Below are positions 17,238 to 28,100 of a stretch of 61,844 bases of DNA, one piece after another. The translations under genes and the position numbers were made by a program. How positions within the stretch are numbered: the stretch's first letter is position 1; each line of letters starts with the position of its first letter. The notes beneath the pieces are model-generated. The model worked only from the letters and a program-made list of their open reading frames with translations, was not told where the DNA came from and did not search any database. Source of the stretch: Parabacteroides faecis (GTDB lineage Bacteria > Bacteroidota > Bacteroidia > Bacteroidales > Tannerellaceae); assembly GCF_014647375.1 (NCBI RefSeq), contig NZ_BMPB01000023.1, positions 1 through 61,844 of the forward strand, written 5' to 3'.

Positions 17238-19238
17238 ATGAAAGTGAACATGAAAAAGAACAGACTTTACGCAGCAATGGCAGCCGTCGTTCTACTTGCT
17301 GCCGGCTGTACAGACAAAATTGGAGATGGTACAGAACTGGAAAATCCGGAAGAACTCAATGGCCAGAAATGCTACCTGACTGTAAATATTGCTACTGGAA
17401 CGAGTGGCGGTTTTACGAAGGCTGGAAGTTCCAATGGTGAAGGTGACCAGTATTTGGAGGAAATTAAAGGATTGAAAGAAGATGAAATTAACGATGTTAA
17501 TATCTTCTTATTTGAAGTTCCTGCAAGTATAACTGAGAATGATAAGTTACTGAAGACTTTGAACGCTGATCTTACTACTGATATAGATATAGCAGGACAT
17601 GGTTATGTAGGCAACCTAAATGAAACACCAAATGGCGGTAGTGAAGCATACCATGATAAAGCTGATGTCGTAGTAACATTGAAAGATCCATTAGGTGATA
17701 ATGAGTCTAAAACGTATCAGGTTTTGACAATTGTTAATGCTGGAAGTTCTCTCACAAATTATACAAAATTATCACAGTTAAGGGATGCAACGTTTGATAA
17801 GGCATGGACTGGTGGTGCATCAGATCTTGCTTCCTATACTAATTTTGTAATGTCTACCCATCAGATGAAGGGAAATACAGCAGAATCAACAGTAGAACTG
17901 AGTAAGAATAATACCAGCGAAGGTAATCCTGCTCACACTACAGTATATGTAGAACGTTTGGCTGCTCGTGTTGATTTGAAGGTTGCAGAGAACTTGTCAA
18001 GCAGTTCAAGAACAGACGGAACATTCGCTGTTACTCGCTATTTACCTGTAAACTTGTGGACTGGTAATACATATATGTTTAAGCAGGTTTCTCCATCTGT
18101 GACTAGCTGGACTGGTGCTATACCAGCTGTGGATGCGGTATATAGTGATGGTGAATATAAATACTTGGGCGATGAAATATGGAACAATACCGGCAATGGT
18201 ACAGGTACGTTTAATTACGTATTGGATCCACAAACAAGAACTAAAACAGCAACTCAAACTGATAATTTTAATAACAACAACTTTTCTTATACTAATCACT
18301 TTATTTCAAACACGACCACTTTAGATCCAACAAATGGGGCTTGGAAAGATGTTTCTGTTTTAACTGGAAGCCAGTATACATCCGGAGACTTTACGCCAAT
18401 CTTGTACACAAGAGAAAATACAACAGCTTACGATCAGCAGAAGAATGGTTTTTCAACTGGTGTGATTTTCGAATCTACATTTACTCCTGGTGAGGGTTTT
18501 GGCGTTAGCCTATATAGTGATGGTGTGATTTCATCTGGAAGAACAAACCTACCTCAAGATAAAAGTTTCTTTGTAGCCAACCACTTGGGTACAGATGGAC
18601 ATCATGTAAAGGTTAATTATGCCGATGTTAAGACAATTGCTGCGATGGCTTTTGTTAATATTGAAGATATGTCAAAGCCGCTGTACGAAGGTTTCATGGA
18701 TGGTAGTTGGCTGTCAAATGGTCCAGACTTAACCACACTAGAATCTATTGTAGACAAAATGCAGGAATCAAATCCGGTTGAAGCTGCGTTTAAAGCCTAT
18801 TTGAAAGGTGTTTTTGATGGAGCCGATGAATCAACTTTTGATGATATTAAAGGTCTTTTGAATTATAATTCTTTTGTAGCTGACGCTAAATATAGCAATT
18901 TAACTCAAGATGATCAATCGGATCAGGCCTACGCTGGTATTCTATATGAAAACTATGAAGTATCCTATTATCTCGGCGGTAAGAGTTATTACAAATTCTG
19001 GATTCGTCACGATGATAACCAGAATCCGAACTTGATGTCTGTAATGGAGTTTGCTATTGTCCGTAACAATGTTTATCAGTTGAGTGTAACAGGTGTTAGG
19101 GATTTGGGCGATCCACTGCCTTTCACTCCTGGCAAGGATGATCCTAACAATCCGGACGAAAGCGATGAATTGAAGATTTCTGTTGAGATTTATGTTAAGA
19201 ACTGGGTAAACCGTCTGAACGACAACATCATTCTCTAA
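17238..19238 (+). CDS. Mfa1-like major fimbrial subunit lipoprotein
   Basis: A 666-residue lipoprotein fimbrillin. The signal peptide ends LLAAGC, with the lipid Cys near residue 24; a second start four codons on (17250) is possible. In type V pili, lipoprotein precursors are exported, cleaved by an Arg-gingipain-like protease and polymerised by strand exchange. The C-terminus ISVEIYVKNWVNRLNDNIIL resembles donor-strand ends and is echoed in the FimB-like protein (FKIQVKDWVIRLNQ). The gene is AT-rich compared with its flanks. A hairpin just after its stop may keep its expression above that of the downstream subunits. Confidence 0.85.
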   Translation: MKVNMKKNRLYAAMAAVVLLAAGCTDKIGDGTELENPEELNGQKCYLTVNIATGTSGGFTKAGSSNGEGDQYLEEIKGLKEDEINDVNIFLFEVPASITENDKLLKTLNADLTTDIDIAGHGYVGNLNETPNGGSEAYHDKADVVVTLKDPLGDNESKTYQVLTIVNAGSSLTNYTKLSQLRDATFDKAWTGGASDLASYTNFVMSTHQMKGNTAESTVELSKNNTSEGNPAHTTVYVERLAARVDLKVAENLSSSSRTDGTFAVTRYLPVNLWTGNTYMFKQVSPSVTSWTGAIPAVDAVYSDGEYKYLGDEIWNNTGNGTGTFNYVLDPQTRTKTATQTDNFNNNNFSYTNHFISNTTTLDPTNGAWKDVSVLTGSQYTSGDFTPILYTRENTTAYDQQKNGFSTGVIFESTFTPGEGFGVSLYSDGVISSGRTNLPQDKSFFVANHLGTDGHHVKVNYADVKTIAAMAFVNIEDMSKPLYEGFMDGSWLSNGPDLTTLESIVDKMQESNPVEAAFKAYLKGVFDGADESTFDDIKGLLNYNSFVADAKYSNLTQDDQSDQAYAGILYENYEVSYYLGGKSYYKFWIRHDDNQNPNLMSVMEFAIVRNNVYQLSVTGVRDLGDPLPFTPGKDDPNNPDESDELKISVEIYVKNWVNRLNDNIIL

Positions 19239-19291
19239 TGCACATAACCGTTGTTTCAATAATCAACTCGCATGAAGCACTCATGTGTGTC

Positions 19292-19333
19292 TAGGGCCAA
19301 GGGAGGGCAACCTCCCGGCCCTTTACCCTTTTT
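19292..19333 (+). terminator. hairpin attenuator between major and minor subunits
   Basis: GGGCC(AA)GGGAGG-GCAA-CCTCCCGGCCC (19294-19321) is an 11-bp GC stem with a two-base bulge and a GNRA tetraloop, followed by TTTACCCTTTTT. It lies in the 126-bp gap after the major fimbrillin and would partly end or stabilise the upstream transcript. Confidence 0.75.
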
Positions 19334-19364
19334 GCTTCAGATGTCTTATTTTTAACACACTAGC

Positions 19365-20516
19365 ATGAATATGAATAATTTATTGCATACCTGTAAACAG
19401 CTGCTCTGCGCCGCAGCCCTTATCGGACTGCCCGCCTGCGACTGGATACACGACGACTCGCTGCCGCTTTGCGAGTATCGTCTGCATTTTAAATACGACT
19501 ACAACATGAAATTTGCCGACGCCTTCCAGCAGGAAGTCGACCAACTGACGCTCTTCTTCTGCGACGAGGCTGGCAACTTCCTCTACCAGCGGCAAATCAA
19601 CCAGGCGGAACTGACCGACGGCTCCATCGCACTCGACCTCGAACCCGGCACCTACCAGCTCCTTACCTGGGCCGGACTCAAAGCCGATAGCTACGAGTTG
19701 CCCCAACTGACTGCCGGCACCTCGACTATTAAAGATATTAAAGCACGCACCCTGCGCAACGCCGACGCCACCCAGCCCAACGAACTGGACGCCCTCTGGC
19801 ATGGCCTCGACACATTGGTGGTGACCCGTGACGTGCCCGAAAGCAAAACCGTCAGCCTGGCCAAAAACACCAACAAGCTGCGTGTCGTCCTCCAAAACGT
19901 GATGGGGGAGGACATGGACGTAAACAATTTCACCTTCCAAATTGTAGCCGACAACGGCTATATGGACTACGACAACAGCCTATTGGAAGACCCCGAAATT
20001 CATTATCTGCCTTACTACACCGAGAACGTGCAGATCGGTGCCGACCCGACCGAAGGAGCCACCATCGGCTCTCAGTTTGTCGCCGTTGCCGAACTCAACA
20101 CCATGCGTCTGATGGACGGCCGCAACTACCGCCTCATCGTGCGCCATGAGGGATGGGAGAACGACGTATTGAACGTCAACCTCAACAACTACCTCCTCCT
20201 CACCAAAATGGAAGGCCACCGCATCTCGGCTCAGGAATACCTCGACCGCCAGGACGAGTACTCCATCATCTTCTTCATGACCCCGGTAACTTGTCCCGAC
20301 TGTCCGGACCCTGAAGATCCGGATCCCGAGAAACCTGACCCCGAAGACCCTGACCCTGAAAAGCCAGATCCCGAAGACCCTGATAAACCTGACCCCAAAC
20401 CGGATCCGGATCCTAAACCCGATCCCGCCCCTGAAGACCCGACAATCGTCGGCTACGCCTGCTTCAAAATCCAGGTAAAAGATTGGGTCATCCGTTTGAA
20501 CCAAGGTGAACTTTAA
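19365..20516 (+). CDS. FimB/Mfa2-family fimbrial subunit (anchor)
   Basis: A 383-residue lipoprotein; the lipobox is GLPAC, Cys25. The body matches the FimB/Mfa2 anchor family (SLPLCEYRLHFKYDYNMKFADAF, LFFCDEAGNFLYQR, EPGTYQLLTWAGLK). This family caps the pilus base and limits its length. Residues about 313-357 are an Asp-Pro-Glu-Lys-rich tract coded by imperfect DNA repeats (20303-20440). After it comes a strand, CFKIQVKDWVIRLNQGEL, like the fimbrillin C-terminus. That fusion of an anchor with a fimbrillin-like tail is a little unusual. GC content is clearly higher than in the genes on either side. Confidence 0.85.
   Translation: MNMNNLLHTCKQLLCAAALIGLPACDWIHDDSLPLCEYRLHFKYDYNMKFADAFQQEVDQLTLFFCDEAGNFLYQRQINQAELTDGSIALDLEPGTYQLLTWAGLKADSYELPQLTAGTSTIKDIKARTLRNADATQPNELDALWHGLDTLVVTRDVPESKTVSLAKNTNKLRVVLQNVMGEDMDVNNFTFQIVADNGYMDYDNSLLEDPEIHYLPYYTENVQIGADPTEGATIGSQFVAVAELNTMRLMDGRNYRLIVRHEGWENDVLNVNLNNYLLLTKMEGHRISAQEYLDRQDEYSIIFFMTPVTCPDCPDPEDPDPEKPDPEDPDPEKPDPEDPDKPDPKPDPDPKPDPAPEDPTIVGYACFKIQVKDWVIRLNQGEL
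20303..20440 (+). repeat. imperfect short repeats coding a PDPE(K)-rich tract
   Basis: Repeated units of the form GACCCTGAAGATCCGGA / CCCGAGAAACCTGAC encode DPEDPDPEKP-type sequence in the FimB/Mfa2-like protein. The tract may vary in length by slippage between strains. Confidence 0.7.
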
Positions 20517-20528
20517 AACAATTATACA

Positions 20529-22175
20529 ATGAAACACTATACATATATATTATATAACAAAGCAGCAGCAGTAGCCTTCACGCTACTGCTCTTGCTGCTT
20601 TCCCCCTCCTGTAGCAAGGAAAGCGGTAGCGGCACCCCCGACCTCCCCGACGAACCGCAGCTTTGCACGGTGACGATTTCGCTGCAGGCACCTAATTCTC
20701 TGCGCCCGATAACAAGAGCTAGTGGAGAGGAGGTTTCGACAGATTGGGCTACCAAAGAAGAAGAATCTGCGTATGAAAGAAATATTTCGGACTGGATTGT
20801 GGTGGCTTATGACGAAAATGGTACTTATGCAGGGCATTTACTAGGTAATCTGTATAATAGTGATGACGAAGATTCCCAGACATCATTGGAAATGCAATTG
20901 CCGACGGGGAGATATAACTTTTATGCTTTTGCAAACTTAGGTAGTTTGGAGAGTGGGGATGGCATAAAAGATAATATTATAAATCCAGAAAAGGGAGAAG
21001 CATATATAAAAGATTTAACAGTCAATGTCGGTGATTTGTCTGCCAAGTTTAATACACCGACATCTGAAGCAAAACAACTTATCCCAATGAGTAGCTACGC
21101 TCAGGAGCAGGCTATTACCCAAGATTCCCAATTGGAGATTCCACTGATTCGTATGATTGGGAAAGTGAAGGTAACTATAAGTAATAGCTTGGATCAAGCT
21201 ATAACGGTCAAAAATCTTACACTGGGAAAGTTTAGGCGTAATGGATTGATTAACTTTTTGCCTTGGGGTGAAAATAAGTATTTGGAGTTTAATGGAGTAA
21301 ATTATCCTAATAAAAATCAAGGACCGCCTTTTGAATCGGATGATTATGCAGAAACATCATATTCTTATGTATTATTGGATGATCAGGGTGAGGAAATAGC
21401 GAAAGATGCTGAAACACAGTCCTACAGTTGTTATGTTGAAGAAACTCTGTTTACAAAACTTAATGAGACAAAAGGCTTGCTTCTGAATTTGGATATAGAG
21501 GGCCGGGAGACTATAGAAAGAGAAACTAATTTCGATTTTGTTCGTCGCAACGACTTGCTGGAAATTCCATTGATGGTAACAGAATTGGATGGAACGATAA
21601 CCATCGGAGATATGCGCCTACCAATTGGCGTATTCCCGACAAAGTATGAATTTGGTGTGGGAAGCTCTATCCAGATTCTTACTCCTATCACTCACTATTT
21701 GCAGAGTGCGGGAGATTTGGTTATTAATTATGCATTGAGTGATCCTGTATCCGGAAAAGTGTGGAAGATTAAATATAAAGAAAATCCAGCTAATCCCGAA
21801 ACAGAGAAATTTAGTAATTATATGTTGATACCAGCTCACTCCGGAAGTGGTAACCTGTTGCTTGATAGAGAAACGAACACAGAGTTAACGCAAAGTAAAA
21901 CAATATATACATTCGATAACCCTGCTGTGTCTGAAGCAGGTTCTGCTGCAGATAAATCAAAGTCAGGTTCCTTTACAATCCGTACGCAAGAACTGGCAAA
22001 AACGGCAAGTGCAACTATCAAACTGACATTGATTGTAGAATATGGGAAAAATGAAAATGAAAGTTTTACAAAAGAAGGAGAAATCGAAATCCCCTACACA
22101 ATAAACATAACAAACGCTCCGGAATCAACAACCGATGAAGGAGGAGAAACAACAACGAAAGGAGGTAAGGCATGA
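20529..22175 (+). CDS. minor fimbrial subunit lipoprotein
   Basis: A 548-residue lipoprotein with lipobox SPSC (Cys28). The N-terminal half has the minor-fimbrillin pattern (VTISLQAP, WIVVAYDENGTYAGHLLGNLYN, LPTGRYNFYAFANLG, MSSYAQEQAI, IPLIRMIGKVKVTISN); a DUF4906-type assignment is possible but unchecked. It is probably an accessory subunit near the pilus tip. The first 180 bp are GC-rich, then composition drops sharply to AT-rich from about 20710 and stays so into the next gene. Its stop overlaps the start of the tip gene by 4 bp (ATGA), suggesting coupled translation. Confidence 0.75.
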   Translation: MKHYTYILYNKAAAVAFTLLLLLLSPSCSKESGSGTPDLPDEPQLCTVTISLQAPNSLRPITRASGEEVSTDWATKEEESAYERNISDWIVVAYDENGTYAGHLLGNLYNSDDEDSQTSLEMQLPTGRYNFYAFANLGSLESGDGIKDNIINPEKGEAYIKDLTVNVGDLSAKFNTPTSEAKQLIPMSSYAQEQAITQDSQLEIPLIRMIGKVKVTISNSLDQAITVKNLTLGKFRRNGLINFLPWGENKYLEFNGVNYPNKNQGPPFESDDYAETSYSYVLLDDQGEEIAKDAETQSYSCYVEETLFTKLNETKGLLLNLDIEGRETIERETNFDFVRRNDLLEIPLMVTELDGTITIGDMRLPIGVFPTKYEFGVGSSIQILTPITHYLQSAGDLVINYALSDPVSGKVWKIKYKENPANPETEKFSNYMLIPAHSGSGNLLLDRETNTELTQSKTIYTFDNPAVSEAGSAADKSKSGSFTIRTQELAKTASATIKLTLIVEYGKNENESFTKEGEIEIPYTINITNAPESTTDEGGETTTKGGKA

Positions 22176-25100
22176 TGAAAAGATATATAAATAAGTTGGG
22201 TAAGATATTACTTGCATCTACTTTATTAATAGGTGGAAGTGGAGGTTTGGTTTATGGACAAGATACTGTGGAAGACGACCATGAGAGTACTACTATAAGC
22301 TTTACTAATACAGGTGATAGAATAAAGCCTACAGAAGAAGTCATTTATGCTTTACCTAATGTCCCTAAAAACATCTATTTCCAGTATGCTTATACGAGAG
22401 ATAATATAGATGGGTTTATTTCGTGGAGGAATTTGAGTAACACCCAAAATCCCAAAGCAAATTTGACAAGACCTCAGGGCTATAGACCTAATTATAGAGT
22501 AGGAGGGGCTTGGGAATGGTCGGATGATGAACCCAAAAATTTCTGGTCTGATGGCAATTACAGATTAGTTGAATACCAAAATGCTTTTGCGTGGTTTAGA
22601 AATAGCGATGATAGTAATACATCTTATTGCTATACCGTAACAAAGAGTAGCAGAGATAATGTAATTGGAGATATTACCCATAAGCGTGATAATTTGAATA
22701 ATTCTTATTCTACACTTGCCAGTACTTGTTATATCACATATCAAAATAATACCATAAATGGTAATGAAATAATAGAATGTTCGGCAAGCTCTGTCCTGCC
22801 GACCTCATGGACTGTAGATAGGAGCAGACAATCCCCAGAGTTAACAGTAATACGTCGCTACCAAATAAAAAATGGGGCAGAAAGAGGTGATAAATTGAAG
22901 AATAACAGAGAGGTGATGGGGACTAGCAAATGGCTTATCAATGTAGATGCAACCTTGCCGGAAGCTTATCGTAACAATCCAGGTACATATTTCATTGAGA
23001 CTCCAGTTATTCATACACCTATGACACGTGGTACGAGTTACCGTCTTGCTGAGAGGCTGACAAACTATTATGTACCGTCAGGCGGTAACTATGCAGAAGC
23101 GGGACAAGTACGTTGGAGAGCGTATGACGAGAATGGTTATCCGTCACAGGGGAATATTGAATTTTATGGGGAGAACAAGAAAACGGCTTCATATACAATA
23201 CAAGAACAAAAAACAGACTTGAATTTGGCGGCAAACGAAAATCGATCTGTGGCAAGTATTTTGAATTTCTATTTTAATTACAATGAAGAGAATTCATCAA
23301 GTCAACAAAAATTTTATCTGACTGCCGAAGTGGCGGCAGAGGGTGGAGATACTTGGTATCCAGTTTCTCTCATTACAGTTTATTTGGAACCTCATTCTGA
23401 TCCGATGACACAAGAGGAACTATGTGATATAAACAATGAAGATGATCCTCTGTATCAGCGAAGATTTTCTTATATAAATAAGCATTATACTTTATTGGCT
23501 AGTGAAACATTTGATGGAGAGCAGGGGGAGAAAAAAGAAATAGAGACTAATCTTAGTTCTAATAATAACTATCGCTCTACCCCTTTTACAAACAGCGAAT
23601 CTTTTTATGCATATACTTATCCTTCAGAGAATAGAGATGAAGGTCGAAAATCGGCAGGTCGAGGAGAATATGGATTGTATAGAACTTTGAATTATGAGGG
23701 TGTATCTCAAACTAACTATACAGATTATTTTAAGAGTGTATATAATCATGAAGTGATAGACCGCAATAAAGAACTTGCTGATAGTAGATTCGAAGAAGAG
23801 AGACCTGAAGATTATGAAGATGGATTTGGTTATTTCTTATATGTAGATGCTGCGGATGAAGCAGGTGTTATAACCAAGTTGAAATTTAATGAGGATTTGT
23901 GTCCTAACACTCGTTTGTTGGTTACAGCATGGGTTTGTAATTTGGGTGGTACTTATGGTTTAAGTGCAGATGTGGGACTGACTTTTAAAGGAGTAAAAGA
24001 TAGTGGCGAAGAAGAAATTCTGAATAAGTTTTATACAGGAGCTGTTAAGAATGTACCGGAAACTAACGATCCGCAGAGACAAACAGTAAAATGGCAACAA
24101 ATCTATTTTTATTTCAACTATTCAGCAACGGAAGATACTTATGAATCGTATGTGTTGGAGTTAGCTAATAACTGTCGCCACTCCGGTGGTGCTGACTACG
24201 CGATTGATGATATTCGAATTTATCGCTCATTGCCAGATATACGTGTAGAGCGCATCAACGATTGTGATGCCACAACGCTGGAAGTAACAACTGACGTATT
24301 GACCCTATTCGCTAATATGAATTGGGATCAAGATCAGCCGGTACTAGAGAGCCAACAGAGAGAAAATGAAATATTGGGCGATTATACTACTCGAAAGTAT
24401 CGGTATGGCTTGATGGGGTTGAAAGAAGGAGGAGTCATAAATGGTGAAGATGATGTGTATTCCGGAAACTTCTATTTTGCTTTTTTGGACAACTTCGATC
24501 CAGAAACGCAAAATCGTGATTATGATTGGGTTGCCATAAACAAAGATGCCCTAGGAAATGTGCCGGAAGCAGTACATGCCGCCCGTGTTTCATTGACAAC
24601 TAAACTTGAGTTAATGCCGAGAAGTGCCGAAAGAGCTTTAATTGCTGAAAGGTATATGAATATTCAGGCAATGATAGACTATAATTCTGATTATCAACAC
24701 GTAAAGGAGAGTTATGACCAATTTACAAATAAAGAGAATCCCGATGCTGAATTTGATGTCTCCTTGGGAAATGGAAGCTCTTTCAAGATGACTGTTACTG
24801 AAGCTATGCAGTTCTTGAATCTGTCAGATGATGGTTCGTCGCAAGAACTCTTGGATCTCACAGCTTTGGTTGATAACACCTCGTCTTCTCCAAATGTAGG
24901 TAGTTGGGATGATAACAAGTTAGCCAAATATACTCAAAATGTTATAGAGCTATACCACCGTTTGCATATCCCTCGCATTCGCTATCCTTGGCTTAGTTCA
25001 GATGGGAGTACGCTTCATATCAGTACGATAGATGTTGATAATACAGATTTGAAATGCTTTGAATACGATTCAAATGGGACGACTGTTAAACATGATGGTA

Positions 25101-28100
25101 AATACCATGTTATGATCTTTACGGCAGAAGAAGTAGCAGGAGTAAATACGACAGAAGTAAGCCCTGTAGGTAAATGTAAGTTGGTTTCTCCATTCCAGGT
25201 GCAAGGTGTTGTACAAATCAATATCATCACAGGAACTCAGCATGAGGCAGCCTTATGCGTCGGCAATCAGAGACAGCTATCTGCTTACTTATTACAATGG
25301 GAAGAAGGTAGTGAGGAACCCACAAAATTGGAGGTAGAAGATGGCTATATTTTTGACTGGTATCTAGGTCCTATGGAAGGGGAAGGAGAGGATGGAATAC
25401 CTAGCTATTCCTCACTGGAGATTAAAGGGGCAGATGATAAATCTTTAACTTTAAAAGAAGCCCTATCTGAATATCGAAACGCTGTTAATAATCCCAAAGG
25501 CGTTATATCAGTTGATGCTTTGGAAGAATGGTCCTCTTCGGTTGGTAACATAAAGGAGGTTCTAATCGACTTGATTCAGCGTGGACTTTTGCAAACAGGA
25601 AAATTTGCAAATGAAACTTTCACAATGATTGTAAGGAGTGATGAAATTGTAGCAATGCCTTATGTCTCTAATCCGGCAGATCAGAATATACACTATTGTA
25701 CAGAAGAATCTCCTGTGGACTTCGGAGAAGTAGGAGATCACTCACCACTACTATATCCAGGATTTAACAATACAGGAGATGATACAGATTTGGCAAGTGG
25801 TATAGCTTATTTGCGTTTGGGGCTGCTCCATCTTGAAAGTGGAAAATCATTAACAGTCCCTGTTCGTAGTAATGTAGAAATGGCAGATGATGCTACTTCT
25901 TTAAGAGAAGGTAGTAATACAAATATTACTTGGACAAATGTGAATACAGGAAATGTTACAACTGTAGGAACAATCACTGCATTAAATGTTACTGAAGCTG
26001 GTGGAACTATAACTTTCCAATGGAATAATTTTGCGAAAGAAAACTTCAAAGAGGGTATAGAATATCATTTGAATATTCCATTTGTACAATATGATGGTAG
26101 TAATATTCTTAGTAATGAATGCGACGGGCTCGCAACCTTGGCAATCAAAATCGTCCCCGAATACCTAACCTGGTCTGGCGATGCCAACGGCCTCTGGTAC
26201 AACGATAACAACTGGGAGCAGTCAACGAAAGGAGAGTTGTATAAGGATGGTGATGCAGGAACATCAACAGATGATGCTAATGGAACAGATGATATCAAAA
26301 ACGCCTTCTCCCCATTATACTTTACGAAGGTAACAGTTAATCCGGAGAAGATTGTTGATGGTAAAGCAAGTGTTTTGCCATTACGAGAAGAGAAAACAAC
26401 TTTTGTTACTGGAACAGGCAAGCATACATTGAACTTTGGAGCAGATGGTATGAATTTGGATGCAGCTACTGATGCAACTTCTAAATCCGGTGTCACCCCC
26501 AATATCCAATACGACATGGCAGTGGATGGCGAAATTACAGATGGTACAGATAAATCTGACAAATGGTCTATCGTCCCTTACTACGGCAACAAAGTTGACC
26601 AAATCTACTTCAAACCCGGTGCTCAATTACAACGTCAGCAAGAATTGAAATACAACACCGCTCGCGTAGAATTTGAGATGGATAAGGATGCCAAGTATTG
26701 GCTGGCTTCTCCGCTTAAGGATGTATATGCCGGTGATATGTATGCTCCGAAAGGAACAGGTAGGCAGACAACGTATGCGTTTGATCCGATTTCTTATTCA
26801 AAGAATGCACCAAATTCCGAAAATGATCGTCAAAATCCATCTTTCTATCAGAAAGCTTGGGATAAAGGGGTGAATATTTACACAAATGCAGATGGAGACC
26901 TAAGTACACTTTACAGCGTTGTCAAATCCAACTGGAGTGTTGAATACAATGATGTAAATGTACCTTATGCTTTGGGTAAAGGTTTCTATGCAAGTGTAGA
27001 AGACTTTACGAATGATGAAAATAAGGCTTTGGTTCGTTTGCCGAAAGAAGATGTTAGCTATACGTATGAAGAGTTGAAGACAAAAGCAGCTACTTCTTTA
27101 TCAAAAACAAATGGTGGTAAATTAGCAGACGGAGCCGAAATCACTGTCACATTATCTAGTGATGATAATGCCAGTGATGCCGATGGCGATGGTAAACATT
27201 TCTTGTTAGGTAATCCATATATGTATCCGTTAAGTCTTGAAAGTTTCTTTGCGGAAAATACAATGTTGGCAAATAAAGTTTGGACATTAAATGGAGGAAC
27301 AGCTATAGTTGGAACTCCAGATTTAGTTAATGGTTGGAATACAGGCGAAAGTTTGACTGAAATTCCCCCAATGCAAGCTTTCTTTGTGGAGTTGAAGGAT
27401 GGTCTGACCGTAGAAACAACAACACAGACAGTCACATTCTCTACAAGTATGATGAAGTCTGATGACGAAACATCCCGCGCCACCCTCCGTTCCTCCATCA
27501 CCGCCTCCCACCCGGTTCTCCGTCTGACGGCTGAGAAGGGAGAGAAGCGAAGCATCGCTTTCCTGACGCAACGCGATGACGCTAGTAACGCTTACGAAAG
27601 TGATAAGGATGCCATCACATTGCTCGATTCGGAACTAACGGAGATACCACAGATCTACACCATTGCCGGTGACCGGGCTGCCGGAGTCAACGCCGTGAAG
27701 ACTATCAATAATATTCCGCTAGGTGTCTACACCGCCTCCGACAAGGACGAAGTGGCGCTGACTATCGAAGGCATCAGCAACCTGCCTGCCGCACTTTATC
27801 TCTACGACGCAAAGACCAAAGAGAATAAGGTATTGACCGGTGACAGCTATACGTTGAACCTGACCGGCGCGACACACGGACGCTACTTCTTGCGTTCGGG
27901 CGATATGCCGACCGGCAATGAAGCCATCGAAGGCAATAATATCTCGATCTATTCCGTAGTAAGAGGCGAAGTAATTGTCAGTGCAACGGAGCCGTTGAAG
28001 CAGATTCAGGTAGTCGCACCTTCCGGCCAGGTGGTACGTTCGTTCTTCCCCAGACAGGCAGTTCATTCTTTCAACTTGCCTCAAGGCATTTACATTATTC

